Below are positions 1 to 9,922 of a stretch of 64,000 bases of DNA, one piece after another. Source of the stretch: Phlegmacium glaucopus (taxonomy: Eukaryota; Basidiomycota; Agaricomycetes; Agaricales; Cortinariaceae); contig MU130698.1 in the NCBI GenBank assembly GCA_015039465.1, forward strand, positions 593,646-657,645, written 5' to 3'. The translations under genes were made by a program, and so were the position numbers. Every line of letters starts with the position of its first letter. Position 1 is the first letter of the stretch. The notes beneath the pieces were generated by a model. It had not been told where the DNA came from, searched no databases, and saw only the letters and a program-made list of their open reading frames with translations.

Positions 1-639
1 CCCCAGCCCCATCCGCATCACTACTATCACCCTCCTTGACAATAGTTTCAGATACACATTGACAAGTCAAAGGTTTAGCTGGAATGGAAAAGACAGCTGC
101 TTTACCCTTTTGGATGGGTTTAGCGGGTGGAGCAATAGAAGCAGAACTCTCTTTGAGAGTCCGCTCAGTCCTATATTATAGAATAAATTAATATATATTA
201 TAATATGAGAAGATAATTGAAATTCATACGGAGTCAAATGAACATGATCACCAGTATTTTTTCTGGAAATAAAATTAGATGAATAGCATTAGTAAATGAA
301 GAAGAAATACTTACATATTCTCTCCAGCTTTTCCTTCAGAGGCAGGTACTCTCTTCTTCAGTACAGTTGGTCTATCAATATAATCAGATTAATCTGAGGG
401 TTCATGAATTGGTTATTTTCGCACCTAATTCCCTTTCCTCTCTTCTTACTCTTGCCTTTCTCTTTACTCTCTTTTCCCTCTAAACCCTCTCCATCCCCTG
501 TAGCAACTTTCTTCACAGGTGGTTCAGCAGTGGTATCTACAGAGGACTGGGCTCGTTTTCTGGTGCTCCTGCGAGTCTTAGGGGGTGATTTTGGCATTGA
601 GATAGCTGTGGGAGATGATACTGAAGGCTTGGGAGGCAT
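1..639 (-). CDS. Lysine/proline-rich hypothetical protein, 3'-truncated by window edge
   Basis: The first exon starts at the ATG at 637-639 and encodes a basic Ser/Thr/Pro/Lys-rich stretch (MPPKPSVSSPTAISMPKSPP at the N-terminus, then KTRRSTRKR and KGKSKKRGKG). A donor-like GTGCG near 420 and further open segments at about 300-375 and 1-175 suggest at least three exons. The last segment is again low-complexity (SASIAPPAKPIQKGKAAV) and runs off the left edge with a Cys pair (LTCQCV). I recognise no domain. Short basic proteins starting MPPK... are common beside repeats in agaric genomes, so this could be a host gene or a transposon-associated one. Exon joins are inferred from the sequence only. 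Confidence 0.4.
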
Positions 640-839
640 TGTAAGTAAGTAGGTTTAGTTGGATCTCTGTAGATGGTGGTAGATTGACGAAGAGATAACA
701 AGAGCTGTTACTTCTTACATTATATAATTTTTTTCTCACGTTTTCGAACAACTACTAAGTCCAACCAAAAAGAAAAAAATAAAATGAAATTCACTAAGCA
801 CAATGGTAGATTTGTAGGTTGAGTAGCTAACTAGCTAGA

Positions 840-1340
840 TAATACATGAAAATTGCATCAAAATGGGTAGTGGTGGGTCAAAACCGGTCAGAGTAGGTAA
901 TGGCAGGTCAAAATGGGTGGTGGCGAGTCAAAATGGGCGGTGATGTGTTGAAACGGGTGGTAGATGGGCTGGGGTGGTAGCGGTGGGTCGAAATAGGTGG
1001 CAGGTGGGTCTAATGGGCGGTCAATGGGTGGCGTTGGCTGGAAACGGCTGGTGTTGCTGAAAACGGCTGGCGTTGGCTGAAAACAGGTGGTGTTGGCTGA
1101 AAACGGGTGGTGTTGGTTGAAGAAGGGCGGTACCAACTGAAAACGGGTGGCGTTGGATGGAAAGGGGGGGTGTTCCCTGAAAACGGCTGGCGTTGGCTGA
1201 AAACGGGCAGTGTTGGTTGAAGAAGGGCGGTACCGACTGAAAACGGGTGGTGTTGGATGGAAATGGGGGCGTTCGCTGAAAACGGCCAGCGTTGACTGAA
1301 AACGGATGGTGGGGGTGAAAATATATGACCTAGGGTATGT
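840..1340. repeat. GC-rich minisatellite, about 20-bp unit with 99-bp higher-order period
   Basis: The stretch is built from variants of a unit like gaaaacgggtggtgttggct. A longer block beginning gttggttgaagaagggcgg occurs at 1113 and again at 1212, giving a 99-bp higher-order repeat. Left of about 1010 the unit is more degenerate (gtcaaaatgggtggtggcg). Long minus-strand open frames here are rich in Phe/Pro/Thr and are by-products of the repeat, not genes. Confidence 0.85.
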
Positions 1341-1370
1341 GGGGTGGTTAGCACTCGGAAACGGGTGAGA

Positions 1371-1420
1371 AAAGAGGTACGTACCTCTTTGACGACCACA
1401 GATGGTGATCTGTGGTCGTC
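1371..1420. repeat. 20-bp perfect palindrome followed by a 13-bp-arm hairpin
   Basis: Positions 1371-1390 read aaagaggtacgtacctcttt, which is its own reverse complement. Immediately after, 1391-1420 forms a perfect stem of 13 bp (gacgaccacagat / atctgtggtcgtc) with the loop ggtg. A diverged relative lies at 1538-1576. Confidence 0.8.
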
Positions 1421-1537
1421 GTTGCCGGCATTTTGATGTGGGGGGACGGTGACGTTGCCACGTTGCACGTCTGTCCTGTGGGGTATGTGTGGTAATTAGT
1501 GTATTGTATCGTAACATAACATATTTACGTACCTTTT

Positions 1538-1576
1538 GACGACTACAGATGGCGCGCAGCACCATCCGTAGTTGTC
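1538..1576. repeat. Second hairpin related to the one at 1391
   Basis: gacgactacagatgg (1538-1552) pairs with 1562-1576 with two mismatches across 15 bp. The preceding tttacgtacctttt resembles the context of the first hairpin, so the block is probably a diverged duplication. Confidence 0.65.
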
Positions 1577-1739
1577 GTTGTTCATCGCAGCCTTGAGGTG
1601 AGGTGGTGGTGTGAGAGAAAACAGAGGTGAGCTCTGGTCGTCACTTACAGTCACATAATCACCCACCTTGAGTCACGTGATTACCTCGCGTCCCGAACAA
1701 AATACATGACTCGTGTCATGAGCACACCACTGCCAAACA

Positions 1740-2008
1740 AGCCACACTTTGTAATGTTTATTAATAGCTGCTGTCTGGCGGCTGTCCGGTGCTGTCCGCT
1801 GACTGTCCATTGGACTTCACTGGCCCATTTCCGGTGATTGTCCACCGGAAAGTCCATTGGTACTGTCCGGTGGACTAATTGTCCGACCGGACAAACACCG
1901 GAAATGGCATCGGACAGTCCCCGGAATAATATATCTATTTGTAACAACCAAAATTAGTATTTTCCGGACAGTGTCCGGTGACAGTCCGGCCGGACTCCGG
2001 CCGGAAAA
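1740..2008. repeat. Region dense in gtccgg/ccggac motifs
   Basis: Short direct and inverted copies of gtccggtg, ccggac and ttccggtg recur throughout, for example around 1780-1930 and again at 1965-2005. It looks like the subterminal repeats of a TIR element, but I cannot place clean ends. No coding sequence is supported. Confidence 0.5.
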
Positions 2009-2437
2009 TGTGGGGGAGTGTAAAGACCTCGAGTCTGAGCATATTCCAAGCAGATTCCAAGCAGATTCCAAGCAGATTCTGAGTGGATCCAAGCAAATAG
2101 GACAAATTTATTGGGAAAATACTTCTGTTAAGGTTTTTTTAAGGTTTTTTTAAGGTATTTGTTAAGGTTCTGTTAAGGTTAGGGAGGTATAGGGTTTGTT
2201 GAGGTTTTATTAGGTTTTTGTTGAGGTTTTTGTTAAGGTTTTGTTGGGGCTTCGTTGAGGTTGGGGAGGTATATAGGTTCCATTCCTAGCAGTCCAAGCA
2301 GATCTGAGTGGATCCGAGCGGGTCCAAGCAGATTCTGCTCAGAATACACTCAAAAAGTGCTCAGATCTGCTTGGATCTGCTCAGAATCTGCTCAGACTCC
2401 ACTCAGATCCACTTGGAATGTGTGGGGGAGAGTAAAG
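2009..2437. mobile_element. Possible non-autonomous insertion with agcagatc-type repeats
   Basis: The segment 2026-2420 is flanked by near-identical 17-bp direct repeats (tgtgggggagtgtaaag at 2009-2025, tgtgggggagagtaaag at 2421-2437). Its two ends carry inverted runs of ccaagcagatt / gagtggatcc motifs. The middle (about 2110-2280) is a degenerate gttaaggtttt array. This fits an insertion with a long target duplication, but no known terminus is evident. Confidence 0.4.
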
Positions 2438-2439
2438 TC

Positions 2440-3176
2440 CTCCTAAAAACCAATAAAATTTACTCCTTGTTACCTTTTTTACTAATTTCAAATTCATTAT
2501 ATCACATGTATCACACATGGGGCATTGCACCACATTACAATACAACCCTGGATTATCCCTACCTAGGCTAGATCCCACAAAGTCAAAATTTCACATTTTC
2601 TGTCCAGACAATTTTGGTCAATTCCTGTCTGGATTTATGCTGGGTTACCAACTTTTCCAAAATTTTGTTGAGATGCTGGATCTAGCTTTTCCCAAGGCTA
2701 AAACTTGTCTGGATGCCTGTATTTAGCCTCCTGGAGCACCCAAATCATGATTGGCATACTATGATACATCTTCAGTAAGTACTAACACTTGTTGTAAGGG
2801 GACACCCTCCCAGGTATATACCCTATTATTTCAACTAGCTTATGGCTTACATACTTGTTTGTCACTGTTTGGCTACCCCCTTATTTCAAGTAGTCAGTAA
2901 TTACACTCTTTGCAAGTCACTAGCATGTGATCCAGTAAATTTTGGATTGTATTTTGTAAGTGAAGAGTAAGAAAGAGTTGTATGTAAGTTTAAGCTACTG
3001 TTAAGGATGGGTGAAAGCCAAAGGCTTCCTGACCTAAGAAGCATAATAAATTTAAGGTTTTGAAGGTGTGAGACACGCTGCATGACCCATCTGTTAGGAG
3101 TCTACAACACGACAAGTGAGTCTCATTACCCTCAATATAGGAGTAGCTGTTAAGATCATACCTTGCTTGGTTTCAT
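2440..3176. repeat. Dispersed-repeat sequence related to 55.0-55.9 kb
   Basis: About 2575-2650 (aaagtcaaaatttcacattt, then tctggattta) resembles 55,795-55,915. About 2790-2910 (aggtatatacc... then ctgtttggctacc... and aagtagtcagtaattac) matches 55,050-55,175. These are diverged copies of the same repeat families. No gene is seen here. Confidence 0.6.
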
Positions 3177-4202
3177 CTATGACCTTGCAACATGGCTGTT
3201 GTGGGCATGATGAAATGAGAAAAATTGGAGTGAAGGGTCTGCATCATCTTGCATGAAGGGTGCCATGACCTGTGCATGCTTCCAGAGATAGATGACAAAG
3301 GCATCGCTTGCCCATCTACCCATGACCTTCACAGCCTCTATCAGAATGCCCCAGAGAAGGTATGGAAGGGATGCACCAATTCTGATACCATGACCCTGCA
3401 GGGGTTCTTTGCCTTGAGCTCAAGCAACAGCTGAGATCTGTTTGACAAAAGCTTGCTTTGTGAGGGGTCTATGGCCATCTTTGTGTCAATACACAAAGAG
3501 ATGGGCAGTACCAGGTGGGTTGTTGACTCATAAGTGATGATCTAAGGCATAGTATGGGTCCAATGGACCCTGCTGACTTCCCCAATACATGTCTTCACCC
3601 TCAATAGGGGCTGCTTTTGTGTGAGGAATGTGTAAAACCATCACTTGCATGTCATTAGGCCCATGTTCTGACTGTAGATTTGCTGTATTAATGTGTGCTG
3701 ATGAGTTGAAAGCTTCCAGACAAGGTACCATAAACTCACCTAACTGTGCTGCTGCATAAAAACATGTTGTGAGACATGTGTACACTGCCGCATCTAAAGG
3801 GTTCATCATATCCAACCTGCATTGTATCATCTCTATGTATTCCATTGTGAATGGTTGCCTCTTTTTTCTTTTGGACGAAGCAGGTGTGATCCTTTCTGCC
3901 CCTTTGAGAAGAGTTTCAATCTCAGGCTCGTTTAACTCCCAGGATACTCTTTGGAGTAAATGCCAAGCTCTAATCCCATATAGATAATTGGCTACTGCGC
4001 GATGTGAATATATGCCAGCCAGGCTTGCTGCAAAATCTGAGAGCAGAACCGGACTTGCTGGTGCATGTTGATGCTCCAGAATTGATCTTGTGTCACAGAA
4101 GACATGGGGTGCAAATAAGCCTGCACTGTAGGACTGTGGGGTCGTTTCAGCCCAAGCATTGGACATCACATTGAATATCTTCTCAACATCATGTCTTGAC
4201 AA
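3177..4202 (-). pseudogene. DIRS tyrosine recombinase with in-frame stops
   Basis: The reading frame starts at the ATG at 4202 (MSRHDVEKIFNVMSNAW...) and stays open to a TGA at 3528. Homology continues in the same frame through two more TGA codons to a TAG at 3177-3179. The downstream part has the family hallmarks: DGHRPLTKQAFVKQ, the H-x-x-R box in LQGHGIRIG, then KVMGRWASDAF and a YLWKHAQVMAPFMQ tail. In known DIRS integrases the catalytic Tyr lies in this last segment. The three TGA codons sit where Arg is usual, as expected of CGA to TGA changes. The recombinase would act on circular element DNA; this copy cannot be translated in full. Confidence 0.8.
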
Positions 4203-4402
4203 GTTAACCTGTGTGCCAGTTGAGTTGATGGGTTGTCACAAGCAAGTGGATTTCCATAAGCATAACCATTGTTCTGGCTAAACAGTGAGGGTGGAGTGGT
4301 GATGGGAGGGGATGTAGACAGCTGCTGTAGGCAGTTGGTGCAGCTGTAGACAAATCATGTTGCATGCTGGGAGTGACAACAAATGGGTCTATTGTTTGTA
4401 AC

Positions 4403-5621
4403 TCACTGGGACATCATCTGTTCAACAGCTGCCCTGAACCACTCATCATCCTTGCTGGGCTGGATGTGGAGTCTGTTGCTTGTCTCTGCTGCAAAAAAAC
4501 TTGATCTTGGTGGACTGTATGCCTGCTGCTTTTGGTGAGGAGCAAACTCACCAGGAATAGGCTGGCTGTCAAAGTCAGCAATAAATTGCCGGAGTTCTTC
4601 AGGAATGGGGAAAGCTGGGATGAGACAGGCAATTGAAGGGAAAGTGCCTTGTGATGGCCCATTGGCTGGATTCTGCTTGCTTGATGCATAGGTCATGAGG
4701 ATAGTGCATTTGCAAACAGCCGTGATGTCATGGATCCTTTGGAATATGTCATTTGTTGGTTTGTTTCTGCTATGGCCTTTCCACCAACCTTCAACGACTC
4801 TTTGATTGTCTCTGAAGACTCTGAGGTGGTCTTTTGGGCTACTTGAGGTAAGAAGACAGTGGATAAGAAGCTTGAAGCCCACAGCTTCTGCCCATCCGAT
4901 GTCTCATCCATCCTGCTTCCATCCATGTACAAGTGTCCATGCGTGCCATTTGCCTTGAATGGCAATACCAATCCCAATGCCAGAACTGGCGTCAGAGTAT
5001 GCGTCACAATCAATGACCTTGTGGGGGCCTGGGATGTCATGTGAGAGATGGTGGGATAGAAGGATTGGGAACCACCATGAAAGGTCAAAGGCGGTGTCTT
5101 GAGGGGCATGATGTGGTTTGAAGGGGTTCAATGTGTATGTGCCCAACATGCTCTCCAGGTTGGTGAGGTAAGCCTCTCTGCAGGGATGACCAGCATGGCA
5201 TAAAGAAGTTTTCCATAAAGCTTCTGGACAGCATGGAGTGTGTGCATTTTTCTTGCCTGCCATTCCTGGATTGCCATCTGGTATTTTTCCTTCTTTTTGG
5301 TAGGAATTGAAACTGACTTTGATGTGAGATCCCACTCAAAGCCCAGGTATGGGAACTTTGAGCTGAATAGATGGTTTTGGAGGGTTCCCAGGGGATACCC
5401 AACCTTTCTGAGATTTTGTTGATATCAGCATCACAATATGTGAAAGGTAAATCCTGCATAGAATGTGGTGACACATACACAAAGTCTTGAAATTGAGCAG
5501 CTGCATCCTCATCAAATTCTGCAGATTTGCCATTTGGCAGTGTTTCACCCCTGTACCATAACCGGCTACCATCTTGCAACTGGCCACCATTGGCCATAAT
5601 GTTCTCATTGTCAGAGGACAC
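4403..5621 (-). pseudogene. DIRS reverse transcriptase C-terminal part and RNase H (frameshifted)
   Basis: The frame from 5621 contains RLGIPWEPSKT, a signature of basidiomycete DIRS RTs. Homology then moves to another frame near 5390-5330 (LGFEWDL followed by a Lys-rich stretch) and on through an LHAVQKLYGKLLY segment. The RNase H part follows: DAYSDASSGIGIGI (about 5010) supplies the first Asp, the WAEAVGFKLL segment the Glu, RVFRDNQRVVEGW another Asp, and YASSKQNPAN stands where YIPSxxNPAD is usual, so the last Asp appears to be Asn. At least two frame changes are needed to read through. The RT active-site YxDD region is missing, so this is a truncated remnant. Confidence 0.75.
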
Positions 5622-6289
5622 TCATTGTGTCCGCCCTTATGGTTAGCTTAGTACATGTACACATTCACCATCTCTACAATAGTGTCACCACCACTCTCCA
5701 TTCATCCTGCACCTTGTGTACTCCCCCTTATCGTTGTAGTAGTTGACCCAATTTTTTAGACTATCTTTTCCTTTCTGTACACTCTTCAAACTCTCTTTTT
5801 CTTTATGACCAGTTTTTAAAGTCCAATTTCTTAGACTATATAATATTGTGATTTGATAAACAAAGATAATTCCCTTTTTGGGGTTCAATATTCTTTGCTT
5901 GTATGAAAACCCAATTTGGATGAACATAGACAAGTCCCTTTAGGATTTAATATTCTATGAACAGTTCCAAAAACAAATGATTTAAAGTCCCACAGGCAGA
6001 CTATGAAACAGCTTTATAGTACAAGGATTTCTCCTCAGACTCTGACAAAGGCTTTAATATTCCAACTCCAAAGACAAGTCCCTTTAGGATTTAATATTCT
6101 TTGAACTGAGTGAAGTAGGACAAGTCCACTTGTAAGTTCTTTCTAACTTGTGCCAATTCACAGTGGTGAAATTTGGGAAAGAAAGAATGAGTGCAAATTC
6201 ACTAATGTTATTGGTGCTTTCTGGTTACTTTTATACATAAATGAGAAACAAAATTAGGTAAGAGTCTGTGATGTGATGTCTGTGTTTTA
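5622..6289. repeat. Non-coding AT-rich sequence with a 34-bp direct repeat
   Basis: gacaagtccctttaggattt... occurs at 5929-5962 and again at 6073-6106, differing at one base. A third, weaker relative lies around 5869-5897. It may be terminal or internal non-coding sequence of the neighbouring DIRS element. No coding potential is evident. Confidence 0.5.
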
Positions 6290-6470
6290 TAATTACTGAT
6301 GCTGTTTTATGATATCATGCCTTGTTTTTGATGTCATGCCTTGGTTTTATGATATCATGCCTTGTTTTATGATATCATGCCTGGTTTTATGATATCATGC
6401 CTTGTTTTATGATATCATGCCTGGTTTTATGATATCATGCCTTATCATGCCTTATTTTATGATGTCAAGT
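6290..6470. repeat. 20-bp tandem repeat array
   Basis: ttttatgatatcatgccttg and its variant ending ctgg are repeated head to tail, with the cleanest copies from 6340 to 6450 and diverged copies on each side. The unit contains the palindrome gatatc. There are no unique spacers, so it is not a CRISPR array. Confidence 0.85.
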
Positions 6471-6539
6471 ATTATTTCTAGATGACTGAGCATTGTTTTG
6501 TGATGTCATATGTCTCATGATGTCATAAATGTCACAAAA

Positions 6540-7235
6540 ATGTCACAAAGTGTTTCACTGTTTCAGGAACTTATATTGATGTTTACTGATATCTTCCTAG
6601 GACTGTATGACAAATTCCTTCACAGTTGTAGACTTGATAGTTACAGTGTTATTTTACAGTATGATAATTAGATCAATCCAGATCATAGTTATCTGCTGAT
6701 TTAACATTCAAGACTTTGCAATTTCCAGTTTAATCAACAAGTGTAGTCAACACTTTTGACCCTTACACTATCAATTTGTAGATTAATTCATGGTTGGGTT
6801 ATTGATCTTTTTGATTCAATTGAAGAATAATATTATGAAAAATGAATAATCCATAGTTATTCAGTTTTCAGTCCTATCAGCGGTATGGATATGATCATAG
6901 ATATAAGTGAAAGTAAATGTACTAAGCATACTAGAGGTGGACACAATGAGTGTCCCCTAACACCCATAAGTGTTGTTATTGACCAAGGTGCAGATCCTGT
7001 ATCTGCACCTTAACTATTTATACTAAGATACATGGTCTGTGCATGTGTATGTACTTGTTTGTATAGTGATAAAGATCAGTCATATAATACTACACTTCTA
7101 AGCAGATAGCTAACTGGGTCATGACTAAGGTGTAGTGACTAAGACATACGGGACAGAGCCAAAGAGACGGAAAGGGATACATTTCTGTAGGAAGCTCATG
7201 AGGGGACATCACATAGTGACAGAGGGTGTTGGGTA
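6540..7235. other. No gene seen
   Basis: AT-rich sequence between the tandem array and the TIR element. I find no convincing coding exon or structural RNA. Confidence 0.5.
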
Positions 7236-7894
7236 TAGGGATGCCGAAGTTCGGTTCTGAACCAGTCCAGAGAACCAGAACCAGCTGAACCAAACCGCGG
7301 TTCTGGTTCAGTTCTGGTTCGGTTCTGGTTCTGGTTCTGGATTGGCCAGAAATCTGAGAACCAGTTCTGAACCACTTTATCCCAAGGCAAATACTTAAGT
7401 AAGATATCTACTTATTTGCATGTTAAATGACACATTGTAGTTGTATCTATAATGAAAATATTTATCCAAGTCACCAACACTATATATTTCCAATCAGAAG
7501 TACATCATCCTTTGGTCTGGCATAGTACATAATCAATAATATGTCTCATTTACTTTATAACTTCAGGTTTTATTAATATTAATTATACTCCTATTGCAAG
7601 AATCCAATTCAAGGTTGTCACTAGTTGGCAAAATGGTTTAGTAGTATTTTTTCTTTTCATGTTTACTTTTAGTGATGTCATAGTTATAACACCAATACTA
7701 CAAAATTCTGGCCTCAAATTTCAAGATATATTTATTTCTAAGAAATAAGATGTAATTTTAGAAAATAAATTTTAAAATGAGAATTTCTTGTCTAATTGGT
7801 GATATCCTAACAAAAGTCTATTTTTAACTGGTTCTTATGGTTCGAACTGGTTCTGAACCAGAACCAAACCAAGAGAACCGGTTCTGTTGGTTCT

Positions 7895-7930
<36 letters not shown>

Positions 7931-7976
7931 AGAAAATGGGTCCCAAACTGAACCGAACTGAACTTCGGCATCCCTA
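7236..7976. mobile_element. 741-bp non-autonomous TIR element (hAT-like), GGTTCT-rich ends
   Basis: Terminal inverted repeats begin tagggatgccgaagttcgg at 7236 and end with the reverse complement at 7976 (ggcatcccta). Each end carries a subterminal array of ggttct/agaacc hexamers. ttgggta occurs just left of the element (7229-7235) and again at 7981-7987, a possible duplication offset by four bases. The AT-rich interior matches 56.2-57.3 kb in inverted orientation. No transposase is encoded. Confidence 0.8.
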
Positions 7977-9922
7977 GAACTTGGGTAGTGTAGGCGATAA
8001 CATAGGGTTGTCATACAATGGATAAGATCAAGGTGACAGGTGGTGTTATGCATAGACTGGTAGGCGTAGGGTAGGACCAAAGGGAGGTCCGCTGACAGAT
8101 ACCTAAAATATCTGACAAAATTAGTTTTGCCTAACTTTTCTTGTACACACAAAGAATTAACTCCCCACATTGGTTTCAAGTTTAAGCAAGGGTGCTGAAA
8201 GTTGTAGAAATTTTGAATTCATCAGACCAAAGGGAATTGTGAGCACCCACCAGTGATGTGTTTTGGAAAAAGATGTGATGAAAGCATAAAAGTAGTGACC
8301 TGTTGAGTGTAATTTTTTGTCAGACAGAGAAACTCCACTATGAATCTATGATAATTAGAGTTTACGAAATTCACTAGGTAGCTATATATTTTAATTGTTA
8401 TATTGATACTAGAAAACAGTAGCTAATGTAATCAAACAGTTTTCATATGATAAAAAGAACAAAGGATTGAAAAACATCAGAATACATTCAATCAAGACAT
8501 AAAATAATTCATAATAAAAGATAAAGAAAAGATAAAACATATGAGTCAGAGTATCAGACTATCAGTGTCTTGTTTAATGAAGGACATGGTGTTGTGGCGG
8601 AGATGGTTTAAAATCGGAATCACCACTGAGTTTAAGTTTCATTTGGATCAGGGCCTCAGGCCAATAGATTCCGGTCCGATCTTATAATACTGCCTTACAT
8701 ATGTGATATTCAACTATCTACTTCTTTTAAAAGTATCCTCGTTTGATGAGTTCGTACTGATTGATACATGCCAAGGGCTCAGTATTCCATCGGCTTCCAT
8801 TTCATTTTTCCACGAACAACCAGACATCAAGTTAGGGGCAACCGACAAAATTGGAAAAAAAAGAAGTCTGTTCCCCCGTATAATAAGACCAATGGGATGT
8901 TTTTCAATTATAGCGATACAGAGGACAACAAAAAAAACACAGGTTTGATCTATATATAAAGAGAAGAAAAAGGGGGGGAAGGGGAGAGAAAGGCATAGGT
9001 AAAATAAAACGCGATATTTTTACAGAATTCTTTTTTTTTTTTGCGTCCGTTCCGAAAGGGAAAAAAAAATTAATGGGGAAAAGGGAAAGGAGGGGGTTAA
9101 AACATTTAAAAGAAGATTCAGACAAGTGAAGGGTCCGAGAATCGACTAGACCCCGAAGCGACGGCACTGGATGTGGTTAACGGATGGGCTACATCGGAAG
9201 GAAAACATACAATGAAAAGGGCGAGGTCGAAGTTCAAACCATCCTTACAAATCCTTTCCTTTTCACGTCCTCTCCTCTCTCATTGTCCCAGACCTACTCA
9301 ACATCCCATCATCACCCTTCGCCATACCACTCTCCAGGTGTTTCGCTTTCCCGTATGTCCAGCAATCCCAAGCATCGTCCCTTCGTCTTCTAGCATCAGA
9401 CGCATTAACAGCAGCAGAAGCAGAACTCCCATTATAAATCCACCATATTCGATTTCTAGCAATGTCCCTGGCCGTAGGGTGAACTCCGTTCCCATGACAC
9501 CGTCCGCATGAGAGTTGACCACTGCCAAAACCAGGGTTCACTGACAAGAAATCGAGCGAGTTGGATTCTGCTCCTCCGCCATCGTGGGTCCCGCACTCTC
9601 TCACCCATTCTAAGAAGAATCATTATTCATATTGGCGCTAATCCCTGATCCCGGAGCTTCTGTATGACGGAAAGTCAAAGGAGGAAGTTGATTGTTGACT
9701 GGGTGTGAGTAGGAGGAGGTCGTTAGTCATTGTATTGTTGGCAGTGGGGGGAAGGGTGTGTGAGTGACGAAGAGCGAAGAGTGGAACTCAGGAACGTCGT
9801 TGAACTGTGGCCAGACAATTTTTTCGTGGATAGAGAAATGGACACGAAGGGATAGAAGAAGAAAAAAAACGGATTCAACAGGAAGAACACGGAATTATAG
9901 GTGGGGATGGGGTGAGAGGGCA
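7977..9922. other. Intergenic; possible 3' end of the MADS gene
   Basis: 7977-9600 shows no supported gene. About 9612-9665 could be a last exon of the MADS-box gene: a good acceptor (tttccgtcatacag) is followed by an in-frame stretch EAPGSGISANMNNDSS and a stop. This requires the CAG|GTGGGT at about 9932-9937 to be used as a donor, with an intron of roughly 270 bp. Confidence 0.35.

Larger units (their letters stand above)
3177..5621 (-). mobile_element. Decayed DIRS-type tyrosine-recombinase retrotransposon
   Basis: On the minus strand the order is reverse transcriptase tail, RNase H, then tyrosine recombinase, the gene order of DIRS-like elements. The upstream RT catalytic core and any gag are not found, and no split or inverted terminal repeats could be placed. 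The coding parts carry frameshifts and stop codons, so the copy is dead. The surrounding sequence (2.4-7.2 kb) is AT-rich and CpG-poor. Confidence 0.8.

Noticed and set aside
888..1565. 225-aa and 152-aa minus-strand open frames
   Set aside because: They consist of repeated Phe/Pro/Thr peptides produced by the minisatellite.
6290..6470. Regular repeats that might suggest a CRISPR array
   Set aside because: The 20-bp units abut each other with no unique spacers, and the genome is eukaryotic.
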